Source: Rhodospirillales bacterium
GTDB lineage: Bacteria; Pseudomonadota; Alphaproteobacteria; BOG-932; Roseiterribacteraceae
NCBI GenBank assembly: GCA_028291345.1
Contig: JAQGIF010000278.1
Span: forward strand, 1-39,971
Length of the DNA: 39,971 bases
Direction of reading: 5' to 3'
Shown: positions 24,692-32,470 of the stretch, in pieces
Layout of the letters: each line of letters begins with the position of its first letter
How positions within the stretch are numbered: position 1 is the stretch's first letter
Notes under the pieces: generated by a model
Seen by the model: only the letters and a program-made list of their open reading frames with translations
Told to the model about the DNA's origin: nothing
Database searches by the model: none
Position numbers and translations under genes: made by a program

Positions 24692-25405
24692 CTAAAGGAG
24701 GCGCGCTAGCCAGCGCGGCAGGTAATTGCGGCGGCCGCCCAGTACTGCGCCGATGATGGGCTGGCCTGACCGAGACAGGATCTCGCGCAAACGGATCGCC
24801 GAGAATCGGCGCGTTTGCTCGGCCTCGATTACGATAATATGCCCATCGACATGCCGCGCCAGCACCGTTCCAAGAGGGTCGCAATCGAACGCTGGCGGCG
24901 CGATCATGATCATGTCGAAATACAGGGACAATTCGTTTAGATGCCGGTCGATCTCGGCGGCGGATATCACCGTTCCGGCTTGGTTGCGCCAGCTATGCAG
25001 ATTTCCCAGATAGGCTTCATGTCCTTCTATTTTCACGAACTCCTGGTTCCAGTCCGTGAAGTTGAAGTTTCCGTTTTTGCCCGATCGACCTTCGTTGGCG
25101 TCCGAAACGGCGTACGATGGCATGAAGGAAGTCAGCAGGAGGATACGCCTCCCCAAAACGCTGGCGCCGACCCAGGCCAAATCGCGGGCAATCTGCTCGC
25201 TGCCGTCGCTATGTGTCATACTGGCGAAGAGGATCGCCAAGCGGCGGCGGTGGCCAAGCGTGGCTTCGATATTAACGTACATCTCCACAAGGTCGGCGGT
25301 CGGAAGGTCATTCGACGGGGTAAACTCAACTTCCCGAACCGGACGTCCCGGTGAAATGGAGCTTTGGTCGGCAATCTCGCCAACCGCGAAACTCTGGTTT
25401 CTCAT
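24692..25405 (-). CDS. Degenerate BY-kinase-like (CpsD/CapB family) protein
   Basis: A 237-residue protein with the fold and position of bacterial tyrosine kinases that pair with Wzz proteins, but without their catalytic motifs. The Walker A slot (about 61-72) reads ASMTHSDGSEQI and lacks the GKS/T lysine. The Walker A-prime slot (about 87-99) reads RRILLLTSFMPSY without its aspartate. The Walker B slot (about 162-171) reads YFDMIMIAPP, with Ala replacing the key Asp. There is no C-terminal tyrosine cluster. It probably acts as a structural or regulatory partner of the Wzz protein rather than a kinase. It overlaps the wzz gene by four bases (ATGA) and has a GGAGG site, so the two are coupled. 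Confidence 0.8.
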   Translation of the reverse strand: MRNQSFAVGEIADQSSISPGRPVREVEFTPSNDLPTADLVEMYVNIEATLGHRRRLAILFASMTHSDGSEQIARDLAWVGASVLGRRILLLTSFMPSYAVSDANEGRSGKNGNFNFTDWNQEFVKIEGHEAYLGNLHSWRNQAGTVISAAEIDRHLNELSLYFDMIMIAPPAFDCDPLGTVLARHVDGHIIVIEAEQTRRFSAIRLREILSRSGQPIIGAVLGGRRNYLPRWLARLL

Positions 25406-26883
25406 TGGGGTCCTCCGTAGGTTAGCAGGCCCCGCGTCGTGGGCTGCTGATAGCGTTCGAAGCTGGCGAGGACTGGAACGTCCAGCAAGAATGCCACCTG
25501 CTCCGCTGTTGTAAACCGGTCGTTCCTCCCCTCCAGAGCAAGAGCGGTGCCGATCGCCAGGATGGCGCCGCCAAAAACGCAGGCCAGCATGGTGATAAGC
25601 TTGCGCGGACGTGCGGTTTTGTAGGGGAAGGTCGGTTGGCTGATCAAAGTCGCAGGCGAGATGCGCTGCCGGTTCAGACTGTCTTTGACGCGTGCGTCCT
25701 CATATTGGGTCGACAAGGACCTATATGTGTCTTCCGCGATCTGCTGTTCACGGACGAGATCGTTATAGTTTCCGCGATTCCGCCGCAAATCGCTCAGCCG
25801 GTGATCGATCGTGTTCAGCTGTTCAGTTAGGATACGGACCGGTTCCGTGTTGCTTTGCGCGTCCGCCGACGTTCGCAGGTAATCGGTCTGTAAAGTCTGG
25901 TAAACCGAGTTCGCGTTGCTTGCAGACCGGCTGTTCAACTCGGCGCGTCGCTTCTTGAGGTCGGCCTCGGCGGTTCCGATCGCGGCATTGAGGGAGGCCA
26001 TGGCCGGGCTGCTTGGCGAGTAAGTGGCCAGCATCTGGCTCTGTTTGGCATGAAGATCGGCGAGGCGTGACTCGGCGTCATCGACCGAGCGATATTTTTC
26101 GCCGCCGGCCGATTCCGGCAATGTCGCCGGAACGTTTTTGATCAGGCGGTCAATATCGTTCTGCCGGTGCTGCGCCTGCTGAAGGTTCGCATCGGCATTT
26201 CGCAGGCTCGTGTCGACGTCGCCGCGCTGTTTCAGGAGGTCGGCGGTTTCCTCATCGAAATCCGTGATCTGCCACTGGTCCTTGAACTGCTCGAGGGCCG
26301 CCTGGGCGCGCGCCAGACGACTGCCCGCATCCTTGACCTCGGAACCGATGAAGCCGCTTTGCGGATTCTGATAGACCAGCGTTTGCTGTGCGACATACAG
26401 GTCGATCAGCTTCTGAACGATGTCATGAGCCAGCTTCTTGTCGGGGTGCAGGAACGAAACCGTGATGATGTTGTCCTGCGCGCCGACATCAACGGACAGC
26501 TTGCCGAGGAACCTATTCACGGCTTCGTCCACCTCCGTCCATCGCGTCGGCGGATTGGCGGCAATGTCGGGATAGACAGCGGTCAGGCCGAATGCCTCGA
26601 TCGTCGCCTGGGCAAGATCGTGACTGCTCAATATTGCGGCATGCGACAAAACGATTTCACGCCGGTCGGAGGGTGTCATCTCCGAAGTCGGCGTCCGTGC
26701 CACCTCAGGCACGGACCGGTCGCCGAACCGGACGATCAGTTCGGCGACGGACTCATATTTGGGCGTCGCGATCAACAGGTAGGCCAGTCCGCACAGCACA
26801 ACGCCGAAGAATATGCCGAGCACCGCCTTCTTGTGCTTGAACAATGTCGTCAGCAGTCCGTAAGGCATCAATTCTCCATTCAT
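25402..26883 (-). CDS. Wzz/GumC-type polysaccharide co-polymerase
   Basis: A 493-residue inner-membrane chain-length or export co-factor. An N-terminal helix (about 18-38, KKAVLGIFFGVVLCGLAYLL) is followed by the Wzz domain, a long periplasmic coiled coil (about 190-390), a GNVR-like stretch ending FPYKTARPRK, and a C-terminal helix (about 435-455). A short cytoplasmic tail contains the TAEQVAFLLDVPVLASF element often fused to a kinase domain, here supplied by the next gene. GGAG sites precede both ATG 26883 and ATG 26868. It lies 36 bases after the OPX gene. It probably joins the inner-membrane machinery to the outer-membrane OPX channel. Confidence 0.9.
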   Translation of the reverse strand: MNGELMPYGLLTTLFKHKKAVLGIFFGVVLCGLAYLLIATPKYESVAELIVRFGDRSVPEVARTPTSEMTPSDRREIVLSHAAILSSHDLAQATIEAFGLTAVYPDIAANPPTRWTEVDEAVNRFLGKLSVDVGAQDNIITVSFLHPDKKLAHDIVQKLIDLYVAQQTLVYQNPQSGFIGSEVKDAGSRLARAQAALEQFKDQWQITDFDEETADLLKQRGDVDTSLRNADANLQQAQHRQNDIDRLIKNVPATLPESAGGEKYRSVDDAESRLADLHAKQSQMLATYSPSSPAMASLNAAIGTAEADLKKRRAELNSRSASNANSVYQTLQTDYLRTSADAQSNTEPVRILTEQLNTIDHRLSDLRRNRGNYNDLVREQQIAEDTYRSLSTQYEDARVKDSLNRQRISPATLISQPTFPYKTARPRKLITMLACVFGGAILAIGTALALEGRNDRFTTAEQVAFLLDVPVLASFERYQQPTTRGLLTYGGPQ

Positions 26884-26919
26884 ATCGGTGCTCCGCCTGG
26901 AACCACGCCGATGCCTCGG

Positions 26920-27669
26920 CTAAGGGGTCGTGGGGCTAGTAACCACGGGGTTGACGTTGTAGGAGAAGCCCCAGCTGACCGGCACGAATTGCTGGACGAA
27001 CTGATTCCAATACACGTAGGCGTCATAAATGCCCGTCCGCGGTACATAGACGACGTCATATTGCGCCAGCCTGGCGTCCGCTTCCGGATTACGCCCCGAG
27101 ATGATCGACATGTAGTCGACCGAAAATGCCTGCGGGACATCGCCCGGGCCGCGGCGCAGCACGAAGACGCGACTACGATCCGCGCTGAGCCTGACACCTC
27201 CAGCGCGGGCCACGGCCTGACTGATGGTCAAATTCGGACCCACCGTTATGAACTCACCCGGGGTCGCCACCTCGCCGCTGACATAGACACGATTCGGGGC
27301 AAAACTGTGAACCACCACCGATATCTGGGGATTGTTGAGGTTAGACCGGTATTGCCTTCTCAGTTCGGCGGATATTTCCGTCGGAGTTAGGTTGTAGGCA
27401 GCGATATCTTCCGCCACGGCCGTCGAAATCATCCCGTCCGGCCGGACGGTCACCTCATCGTTCAACTCGGGATTTTGGAAGAGCTTGATATCCAGCACAT
27501 CCCCGACTTGCACTTTGTACGGGGTTAGGGTTGCGGGAACGCCGCTCATCGGTGGTGGGATCGCGGGAAGTGGCGGCATGTTGCTCGCGGTCGTGCCGCA
27601 TGCGCTCAACGATAGGCCGATAAATACCGCGCCGATAGAAGCCGGCCGAAAGTTTGCGATGTGTGTCAT
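26920..27669 (-). CDS. OPX outer-membrane polysaccharide export lipoprotein
   Basis: A 249-residue Wza/GumB-type export protein. The signal sequence ends in a lipobox LSAC with lipidated C24. The poly-export domain runs from YKVQVGDVLDI to VVVHSF, with VTVRPDGMIS, and one SLBB domain follows (VYVSGEVATPGEF). It is shorter than E. coli Wza and nearer GumB in size. The ATG at 27669 is chosen because GGGGAG lies seven bases upstream and the product begins right before the lipoprotein signal. An earlier frame start at 27762 is poorer. It lies 47 bases after the sugar transferase gene and 36 before the Wzz gene. Confidence 0.92.
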   Translation of the reverse strand: MTHIANFRPASIGAVFIGLSLSACGTTASNMPPLPAIPPPMSGVPATLTPYKVQVGDVLDIKLFQNPELNDEVTVRPDGMISTAVAEDIAAYNLTPTEISAELRRQYRSNLNNPQISVVVHSFAPNRVYVSGEVATPGEFITVGPNLTISQAVARAGGVRLSADRSRVFVLRRGPGDVPQAFSVDYMSIISGRNPEADARLAQYDVVYVPRTGIYDAYVYWNQFVQQFVPVSWGFSYNVNPVVTSPTTP

Positions 27670-27716
27670 CGCTGCACTCCCCATTTTATTGTTGGACTGG
27701 AAGGAGAGGAGGACGC

Positions 27717-28484
27717 TCAATATGCGCCTCTTCGTTGGATCACGACAAATGCGGTTCTCCATAACAGTTTAACGTCGGTCGCGAGCGAGCAGCTTTTGGC
27801 ATAATGCTGGTCAAGGCGGACGCGCCCCCTGTAATCCACATCGCTGCGGCCGCTGACCTGCCACAATCCGGTGATGCCGGGGCGGCAACGCATGTAATCG
27901 CGGAACGCCGCGCCGTAACGCCGAACTTCGTCGGCGACAATCGGGCGGGGGCCGACCAAGCTCATTTCGCCCTTGATGACATTGAACAGTTGCGGCAGTT
28001 CATCCAGGCTGGTCGTCCGAAGGAACTGGCCGATTTTGGTGATGCGGGGGTCGCGCTTTAGCTTGAAGGTGGCTTCCCATTCGGCTTTTGCCTCGGGATC
28101 GGTGGTCAGCACCTGTTTCAGCACGCTATCGGCGTTCATCACCATTGTCCGGAATTTCCAGCAGACAAAGGTCCGACCGTCCTGGCCGATCCTGCGGTGA
28201 CCAAACAGAACGGGGCCGCCGTCGCGTTGCGCTAAGAAGGCTATCAGGAGCAATATTGGCGAAAGGCCTACGATAAGAAGCATCCCGAACATGAAATCGA
28301 ACATGCGCTTGCTAAGCTGCTGCGCCGGCGCGATATCGATATTGCCCGCGCGTTCGACGAAGCAACGATCTACGGCGGCGGCATGAAGCCTCGACCAGTT
28401 GTAACTATCGGCCGGCATATGTCGGGTAGCAGTTCGGGCTGTAAAATTCGGCCCTTGAAAGTTCGCATATGTGGGAGACTGCAT
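27717..28484 (-). CDS. Priming sugar-phosphate transferase (ExoY/WcaJ C-terminal type)
   Basis: A 255-residue polyprenyl-phosphate sugar-1-phosphate transferase that starts the repeat unit on undecaprenyl phosphate. A re-entrant or single membrane helix is at about 65-85 (FGMLLIVGLSPILLLIAFL). The catalytic core has HRRIGQDGRTFVCWKFRTM, the Asp-Glu pair D161-E162 in SLDELPQLFNV, VGPRPIV around 177-183, and RPGITGLWQVSGR. It lacks the extra N-terminal helices of full WcaJ. The ATG at 28484 is preferred over a longer frame from 28733, whose added residues look non-conserved and low in hydrophobicity. It heads the six-gene operon and is divergent from the two-component unit. Confidence 0.9.
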   Translation of the reverse strand: MQSPTYANFQGPNFTARTATRHMPADSYNWSRLHAAAVDRCFVERAGNIDIAPAQQLSKRMFDFMFGMLLIVGLSPILLLIAFLAQRDGGPVLFGHRRIGQDGRTFVCWKFRTMVMNADSVLKQVLTTDPEAKAEWEATFKLKRDPRITKIGQFLRTTSLDELPQLFNVIKGEMSLVGPRPIVADEVRRYGAAFRDYMRCRPGITGLWQVSGRSDVDYRGRVRLDQHYAKSCSLATDVKLLWRTAFVVIQRRGAY

Positions 28485-29118
28485 CGGCGTTTTCTTCCAG
28501 ATGGGAGAGGTGACGCTTTGGAACCGGACCGCTGCTTTCCGTCTTGGAAGAACAACAAGCCGCTTCCATCGCGATGCAAGGTTAACAAGCACCGCGGCCT
28601 CCGGTGTGTGTCCGTTCTGTGGCTTTGTGTCCGGTGTAGAAATGCAGGGTCGCGCGAGTAATTGGGTTACTCCGGAAAATACTGGAATTTCGTGGCGTAA
28701 ATCGCCCTCTCGTTCCGTTAATAAGGTTGGCATCTGTTAGATAAATAGAGATCATATAAGCGCTGCGCGAACCAACGGGGAGGTTGGGGAAAATTTTATT
28801 AATAAAGTAATAAAGTGCAGGGTTTTTCGTTCCTGAAGAAATGCTAACTTGTGATGTGACAAAACTGTGACCAGAGGGTATCAAGCATCGCCAAAATGCC
28901 GCAACGCACAAGAATCTTTAGGATTTTAGAGGCAAACCGGGTACCCTCAGCGAAGGTTAGGTTATTTGATGCTTCGATTTCTGGAACCTTAGGGCGAGAG
29001 CGAGTGTGTTGTCGTTATCGCGATGTCGTTGTCTTCGTCTCGTGAGATCGTCCGGGCGACTTTTACGACCTCGGGCGATCGGGGGTAATACGGGGAAAGG
29101 GAAAGGTGTGGTTAGGCA
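28485..29118. other. Divergent promoter region upstream of sugar transferase and signalling operon
   Basis: About 630 bases without a credible gene. The middle is AT-rich compared with its surroundings and includes a tandem TAATAAAG-TAATAAAG at 28800-28815. The TGTGAC tandem box lies at 28855-28871. The minus-strand frame from 28733 crosses part of it but looks non-coding. The long leader on either side could hold transcription-start control for the exopolysaccharide operon. Confidence 0.55.
28855..28871 (+). promoter_or_regulatory. Tandem TGTGAC box, copy 1
   Basis: TGTGAC-AAAAC-TGTGAC is two identical direct half-sites 11 bases apart; a third TGTGA precedes at 28850. The spacing and the A-rich linker recall the Pho box, although each half has TGTGAC where the classical box has TGTCAT. 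It lies between the sugar transferase and the operon that encodes an OmpR/PhoB-type regulator, so the local regulator or PhoB is the best candidate to bind it. Confidence 0.6.
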
Positions 29119-29607
29119 GTGCGGATTGTTCGCTTTCGTTTTTCGGGGCTGTTGCTAGCGGGCATGGTGTCCGCCTGCACGCATGTGAGCAAGACCAATC
29201 CAAACGATGCATCACTTACAAGGACGTCCCCTGCTCGGGCGGAGACATCCGGCTCATCCGATGTCGCGACCCCGGCGCATGTAAAGCGCCCGCGCATCGC
29301 GGCACCGAGTGCTTCCGTCGCGACCGTTTCTCGCTCGCAGATCGACGAGTTGATAGGCCTGGATGAAACGGGGATCAGGTCGGCGTTCGGGGTTCCAACG
29401 TCTGAAGAGGATCAGGCTCCGACCAAGCGATGGGTCTATCGCGTACGGCAGTGCACAATGAATGTAACCTTTTATCCCGAAGTCGAGACCAGACAATTTC
29501 ACGCTCTAAACTACGAGGTAAATAGCGATGACGGTTCAGCAAAACGACAGCAGACTTGTGTCGCCGAATTCTCTTCCAGACTTCCCGCGAAATCTGTCGC
29601 AAAATAG
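29119..29607 (+). CDS. Small lipoprotein upstream of a two-component system
   Basis: A 162-residue exported lipoprotein. The signal segment FSGLLLAGMVSAC ends in a V-S-A-C lipobox with C20. A low-complexity Ser/Thr/Ala region follows, and then a compact domain with IDELIGLDETGIRSAFGVP and WVYRVRQCTMNVTFYPE, an arrangement reminiscent of SmpA/BamE-like folds. The GTG at 29119 gives the proper signal; no strong ribosome-binding site is seen. Its last 80 bases overlap the response-regulator gene. It may sense or relay an envelope signal to the kinase, but this is inferred from the operon. Confidence 0.75.
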   Translation: MRIVRFRFSGLLLAGMVSACTHVSKTNPNDASLTRTSPARAETSGSSDVATPAHVKRPRIAAPSASVATVSRSQIDELIGLDETGIRSAFGVPTSEEDQAPTKRWVYRVRQCTMNVTFYPEVETRQFHALNYEVNSDDGSAKRQQTCVAEFSSRLPAKSVAK

Positions 29608-30379
29608 TTTTCTTGCGCAGAATGGTAGTTCGCCTGATACCATCAGAGCAATACTTGTCGATGATGACGATTTCTATCGAGAAGCCATCGCGACGGAACT
29701 CGGTTATCTTGGCTTTTCTGTAACCTCGTTCTCCTCGGGCGAACCGATGCTGGCGCATTTTGCGCAGAACGCCGATGCGGAGGTTATCGTTCTCGACTGG
29801 CGGCTCCAGAACGGGCTGGGCATCGATCTTCTCCCGCTCCTGCATGAGCGCGGAATCCACATGCCGGTTGTTTTTTTAACGGGAATGCCGGCGGTCGCCG
29901 CCGAATATACCGCGCTCGACCTTGGTGCAGTGGATTTCGTCGATAAGGCTCGTGGCACCGCAATCCTGGCCAAACGCCTTCGGCTGATCGTTCAGTCGTC
30001 TCGCGGCCAGCCGCAAAACGATGCAGCTTCATCGACGTCCACCGAACCAGCCCAATGCGGAAAACTAAAGCTGCACCCCGACATCGCACGCGCTTATTGG
30101 AACGGGATCGATGTCGAACTGACGCTTACCGAGTTCAAGATCGTGTACCTGCTGGTATCCCGTGCCGGTGAATACGTGACATATCGCTCTGTCTATGACT
30201 GCGTTCGTTACACGGGTTTCGTGGCTGGTAATGGCGAAGACGGATTCCGAACCAATGTACGTTCATCGATCAAGCGTATCCGCAATAAATTCCGACAACT
30301 TGATGACGGATTCTCCGACATCGAAAACTATCCTGCCTTTGGGTATAGATGGCGCGGAGCGCCGTCTGGCGCCGCGTAG
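29528..30379 (+). CDS. OmpR/PhoB-type response regulator
   Basis: A 283-residue DNA-binding regulator. A 38-residue leader precedes the receiver domain, which has an acidic cluster D45-D48, phospho-acceptor D90 (VLDWRL), T118 (FLTG) and K140 (FVDKARG). A Ser/Thr linker leads to a C-terminal winged helix containing LTLTEFKIVYLLVSRAGEYVTYR and SSIKRIRNKFRQ, with a final FGYRWRG. The ATG at 29528 has a GAGG site and overlaps the lipoprotein gene by 80 bases. The kinase gene begins inside its 3' end. It is the natural candidate for the two tandem TGTGAY boxes in the exopolysaccharide promoters. Confidence 0.9.
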   Translation: MTVQQNDSRLVSPNSLPDFPRNLSQNSFLAQNGSSPDTIRAILVDDDDFYREAIATELGYLGFSVTSFSSGEPMLAHFAQNADAEVIVLDWRLQNGLGIDLLPLLHERGIHMPVVFLTGMPAVAAEYTALDLGAVDFVDKARGTAILAKRLRLIVQSSRGQPQNDAASSTSTEPAQCGKLKLHPDIARAYWNGIDVELTLTEFKIVYLLVSRAGEYVTYRSVYDCVRYTGFVAGNGEDGFRTNVRSSIKRIRNKFRQLDDGFSDIENYPAFGYRWRGAPSGAA

Positions 30380-31892
30380 GCTATTTCGCGCTCTTCGGCG
30401 ATTCGCCTCATCGCTGACGGTAAAGTTCATCGTCCTTGTCGCGATTTTTTTCGTGCTGCCTTTTCTGGTCTACAACCAGTTCGACAAAGCAGATACGAAT
30501 CTCCGCAGTTTCGTAACGCGGAGCATCCAGCATAAAAGCTGGCTGATAGCCCAGGCGCTTCGGCCGACATTAGACCGTCCGGATCGATTGCCGGACGGTG
30601 AACTTGCCGCGCAACTTGCGAAGTTCGACGGCGATGGCACCAGGCTCCAACTCATGTTGAAGCCTGCCAAGGGTGCCGTCGGCCATTTCTATTATGTTGC
30701 GTCCTCGCCGCCGGTCCAGTCCGACCAGATCGACGCCGAGCTCAGTAGCCTGGAAGGTCACGGCATATTGGATCGGCTGTCGCGAAGCTGCAGCGACGAC
30801 ACGCCGATCGATGTGCAATATCAGAGGCCGGGCGGCCAAGACCAGATTCTGACATCCCTCGTCCCGATCCAGACTCGGTGGGGATGTTGGATACTTGTCT
30901 CGTCGCACACCACATCGGAGTTTTTGTATACAGCAGTCGCGCGCCCGCTATGGACTACGCCCGAAAGCAGGTTGGCTGCGCTGTTTTACCTTGCGGGAGC
31001 CTTGCTGGCGATGCTCGTCGTGATCGGCGTATCGCGTAGCCTGCGCCATTTTCGCAAGGTTGCTGCGGAAATTCGTCAAGGCCGGACGCGTCACTCCTCA
31101 TTCGCATCACAGGAGGTCGCTCCCGAACTCAGCAGTGTGGCGGCAGACTTCGATGCGTTTGCGATGGATCTGCAAAATGTCGCGCGCGACATCAGGCAGG
31201 CTGCGGAGGACAATGCCCATTCATTCAAGGCGCCCGTCGCGACGGTCGAAGCATCCCTTGAGACCGTTCGGCGCAGCCTTCCACCAACCGATAATACGGC
31301 CCATCGCGCGTTCGAATTAATCGGCTACTCGGTGGACCGCCTGAAGGCTCTGATCTCTGCCTCACAGCAACTCGATAACGTTACCGCCGACCTTATCGAG
31401 GCACCTCGGCACCGAGTTAATCTGGCGAGCGTCGTATCCGAAGTTCTTGGGCGCTTTCACGACATTCTGGCCGAGCGCGAAATTACGATCTTACAAAAGC
31501 TGGACGAGAAGCTGTTCGTGACCGGCAGCAAGCAGGTGCTCGATGTGACGATCGAGAATATCTTCGACAACGCAATCAGCTTCTCGCCGCAGAAGAGCGT
31601 CATCACCGTCTCGCTCGACAAAGCGGCCCAGATCGCCGATCTGCGAATCGACGATCAAGGTCCCGGGATCGACCCGAAGAAGATCGATCGTATTTTCGAC
31701 CGCTACTTCTCGCTCCGCCCCGTCAGGCTATCGGACGAGGCGGGCGACGAAACGCTCCCCCATGCGGGTCTCGGCTTGTGGATCGTCCGACGAAACGTCG
31801 AGGCGCTGCATGGAACAGTGACCGCGACCAATCTAGATCGTGCGGGCCTGAGAATCCGAGTCATGCTGCCGATCAGCCGAAAATGGCATTGA
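30303..31892 (+). CDS. Membrane sensor histidine kinase
   Basis: A 529-residue kinase partner of the upstream regulator. TM1 is about 41-58 and TM2 about 224-243, enclosing a periplasmic sensor of about 165 residues with a Cys pair (C163, C195). The dimerisation region has H306 in AEDNAHSFKAPVATVEASL, an AHSxKxP form of the H-box. The ATP-binding domain shows the N box ENIFDNAISFSP, DQGPGID and HAGLGLWIVRRNVE. The ATG at 30303 overlaps the regulator by 77 bases; TTG 30339 is an alternative. The periplasmic signal is unknown. Overlaps suggest the lipoprotein, regulator and kinase are made from one transcript. Confidence 0.88.
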   Translation: MTDSPTSKTILPLGIDGAERRLAPRRLFRALRRFASSLTVKFIVLVAIFFVLPFLVYNQFDKADTNLRSFVTRSIQHKSWLIAQALRPTLDRPDRLPDGELAAQLAKFDGDGTRLQLMLKPAKGAVGHFYYVASSPPVQSDQIDAELSSLEGHGILDRLSRSCSDDTPIDVQYQRPGGQDQILTSLVPIQTRWGCWILVSSHTTSEFLYTAVARPLWTTPESRLAALFYLAGALLAMLVVIGVSRSLRHFRKVAAEIRQGRTRHSSFASQEVAPELSSVAADFDAFAMDLQNVARDIRQAAEDNAHSFKAPVATVEASLETVRRSLPPTDNTAHRAFELIGYSVDRLKALISASQQLDNVTADLIEAPRHRVNLASVVSEVLGRFHDILAEREITILQKLDEKLFVTGSKQVLDVTIENIFDNAISFSPQKSVITVSLDKAAQIADLRIDDQGPGIDPKKIDRIFDRYFSLRPVRLSDEAGDETLPHAGLGLWIVRRNVEALHGTVTATNLDRAGLRIRVMLPISRKWH

Positions 31893-31955
31893 CTTCAGTG
31901 CTTCGCGACCGCGGCTACGGCCGGCTAAGTTCGAACCACACCCAGGAGGACCAAG

Positions 31956-32378
31956 ATGATCCGTAAGGCTCAGGCTGTTTGGCGCGGAACCGGCAGGGAC
32001 GGAACCGGCGATTTGACCACCGCGTCCGGCGTGCTGTCACACACGCCCTATTCCTTCAAGACCCGATTCGAAAGCGAACCGGGGACCAACCCTGAGGAGC
32101 TGATTGCGGCCGCTCATGCCGGCTGCTTCACGATGGCGCTGGCCTTCCAGCTTCAGTCAGCGGGTTTTAACCCGACAGAGTTGTCCACCGAGGCCGCTGT
32201 GTCGTTGGATCAGGATGATACCGGTTTCACGATCACTAAATCCGCCCTGACCTTGAGGGCCCAGGTGCCGGGTCTCGACAAGGCGAAGTTCGACGAACTG
32301 GCGGCGAACGCCGAGAAGGGCTGCCCTGTTTCCAAGCTGCTCAAGGCGGAGATTACATTGGACGCCGCCTTGATCTAG
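31956..32378 (+). CDS. osmC: OsmC-family peroxide-reducing protein
   Basis: A 140-residue thiol peroxidase of the OsmC branch that detoxifies organic hydroperoxides in the cytoplasm. The two redox cysteines are C57 (AAAHAGCFTM) and C123 (EKGCPVSKLL). FESEPGTNPEELIAAA precedes the first, as in the family. The length is normal. The ATG is preceded by an AGGAGG-type site. The gene stands alone between the sensor kinase and the DoxX-like gene; nothing ties it to the exopolysaccharide system. Confidence 0.92.
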   Translation: MIRKAQAVWRGTGRDGTGDLTTASGVLSHTPYSFKTRFESEPGTNPEELIAAAHAGCFTMALAFQLQSAGFNPTELSTEAAVSLDQDDTGFTITKSALTLRAQVPGLDKAKFDELAANAEKGCPVSKLLKAEITLDAALI

Positions 32379-32429
32379 GATGACAGCAGGAGGGTTGGCG
32401 CACTGCGCTTCCCCTTCCTGAAAGCGTAT

Positions 32430-32460
32430 CTCCCGCCGGTCAGCGGGCGATCGGCGGGAG
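32430..32460 (+). promoter_or_regulatory. Hairpin that can hide a ribosome-binding site
   Basis: CTCCCGCCG (32430-32438) is perfectly complementary to CGGCGGGAG (32452-32460), with a 13-base loop. The GGAGG site of the DoxX-like gene (32457-32461) lies in the 3' arm, nine bases before its ATG at 32471. Folding would block initiation, so translational control or a read-through-limiting structure after osmC is plausible. Confidence 0.5.
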
Positions 32461-32470
32461 GAAACGGACA

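Noticed and set aside
26167-27390. Plus-strand open frame of 407 codons opposite the Wzz and OPX genes
   Set aside because: Both minus-strand genes have clear signatures and ribosome-binding sites; this frame has neither.
28485-28733. N-terminal extension of the sugar transferase by 83 codons
   Set aside because: It lacks the extra membrane helices of WcaJ-type proteins, and the ATG at 28484 starts near the conserved domain.
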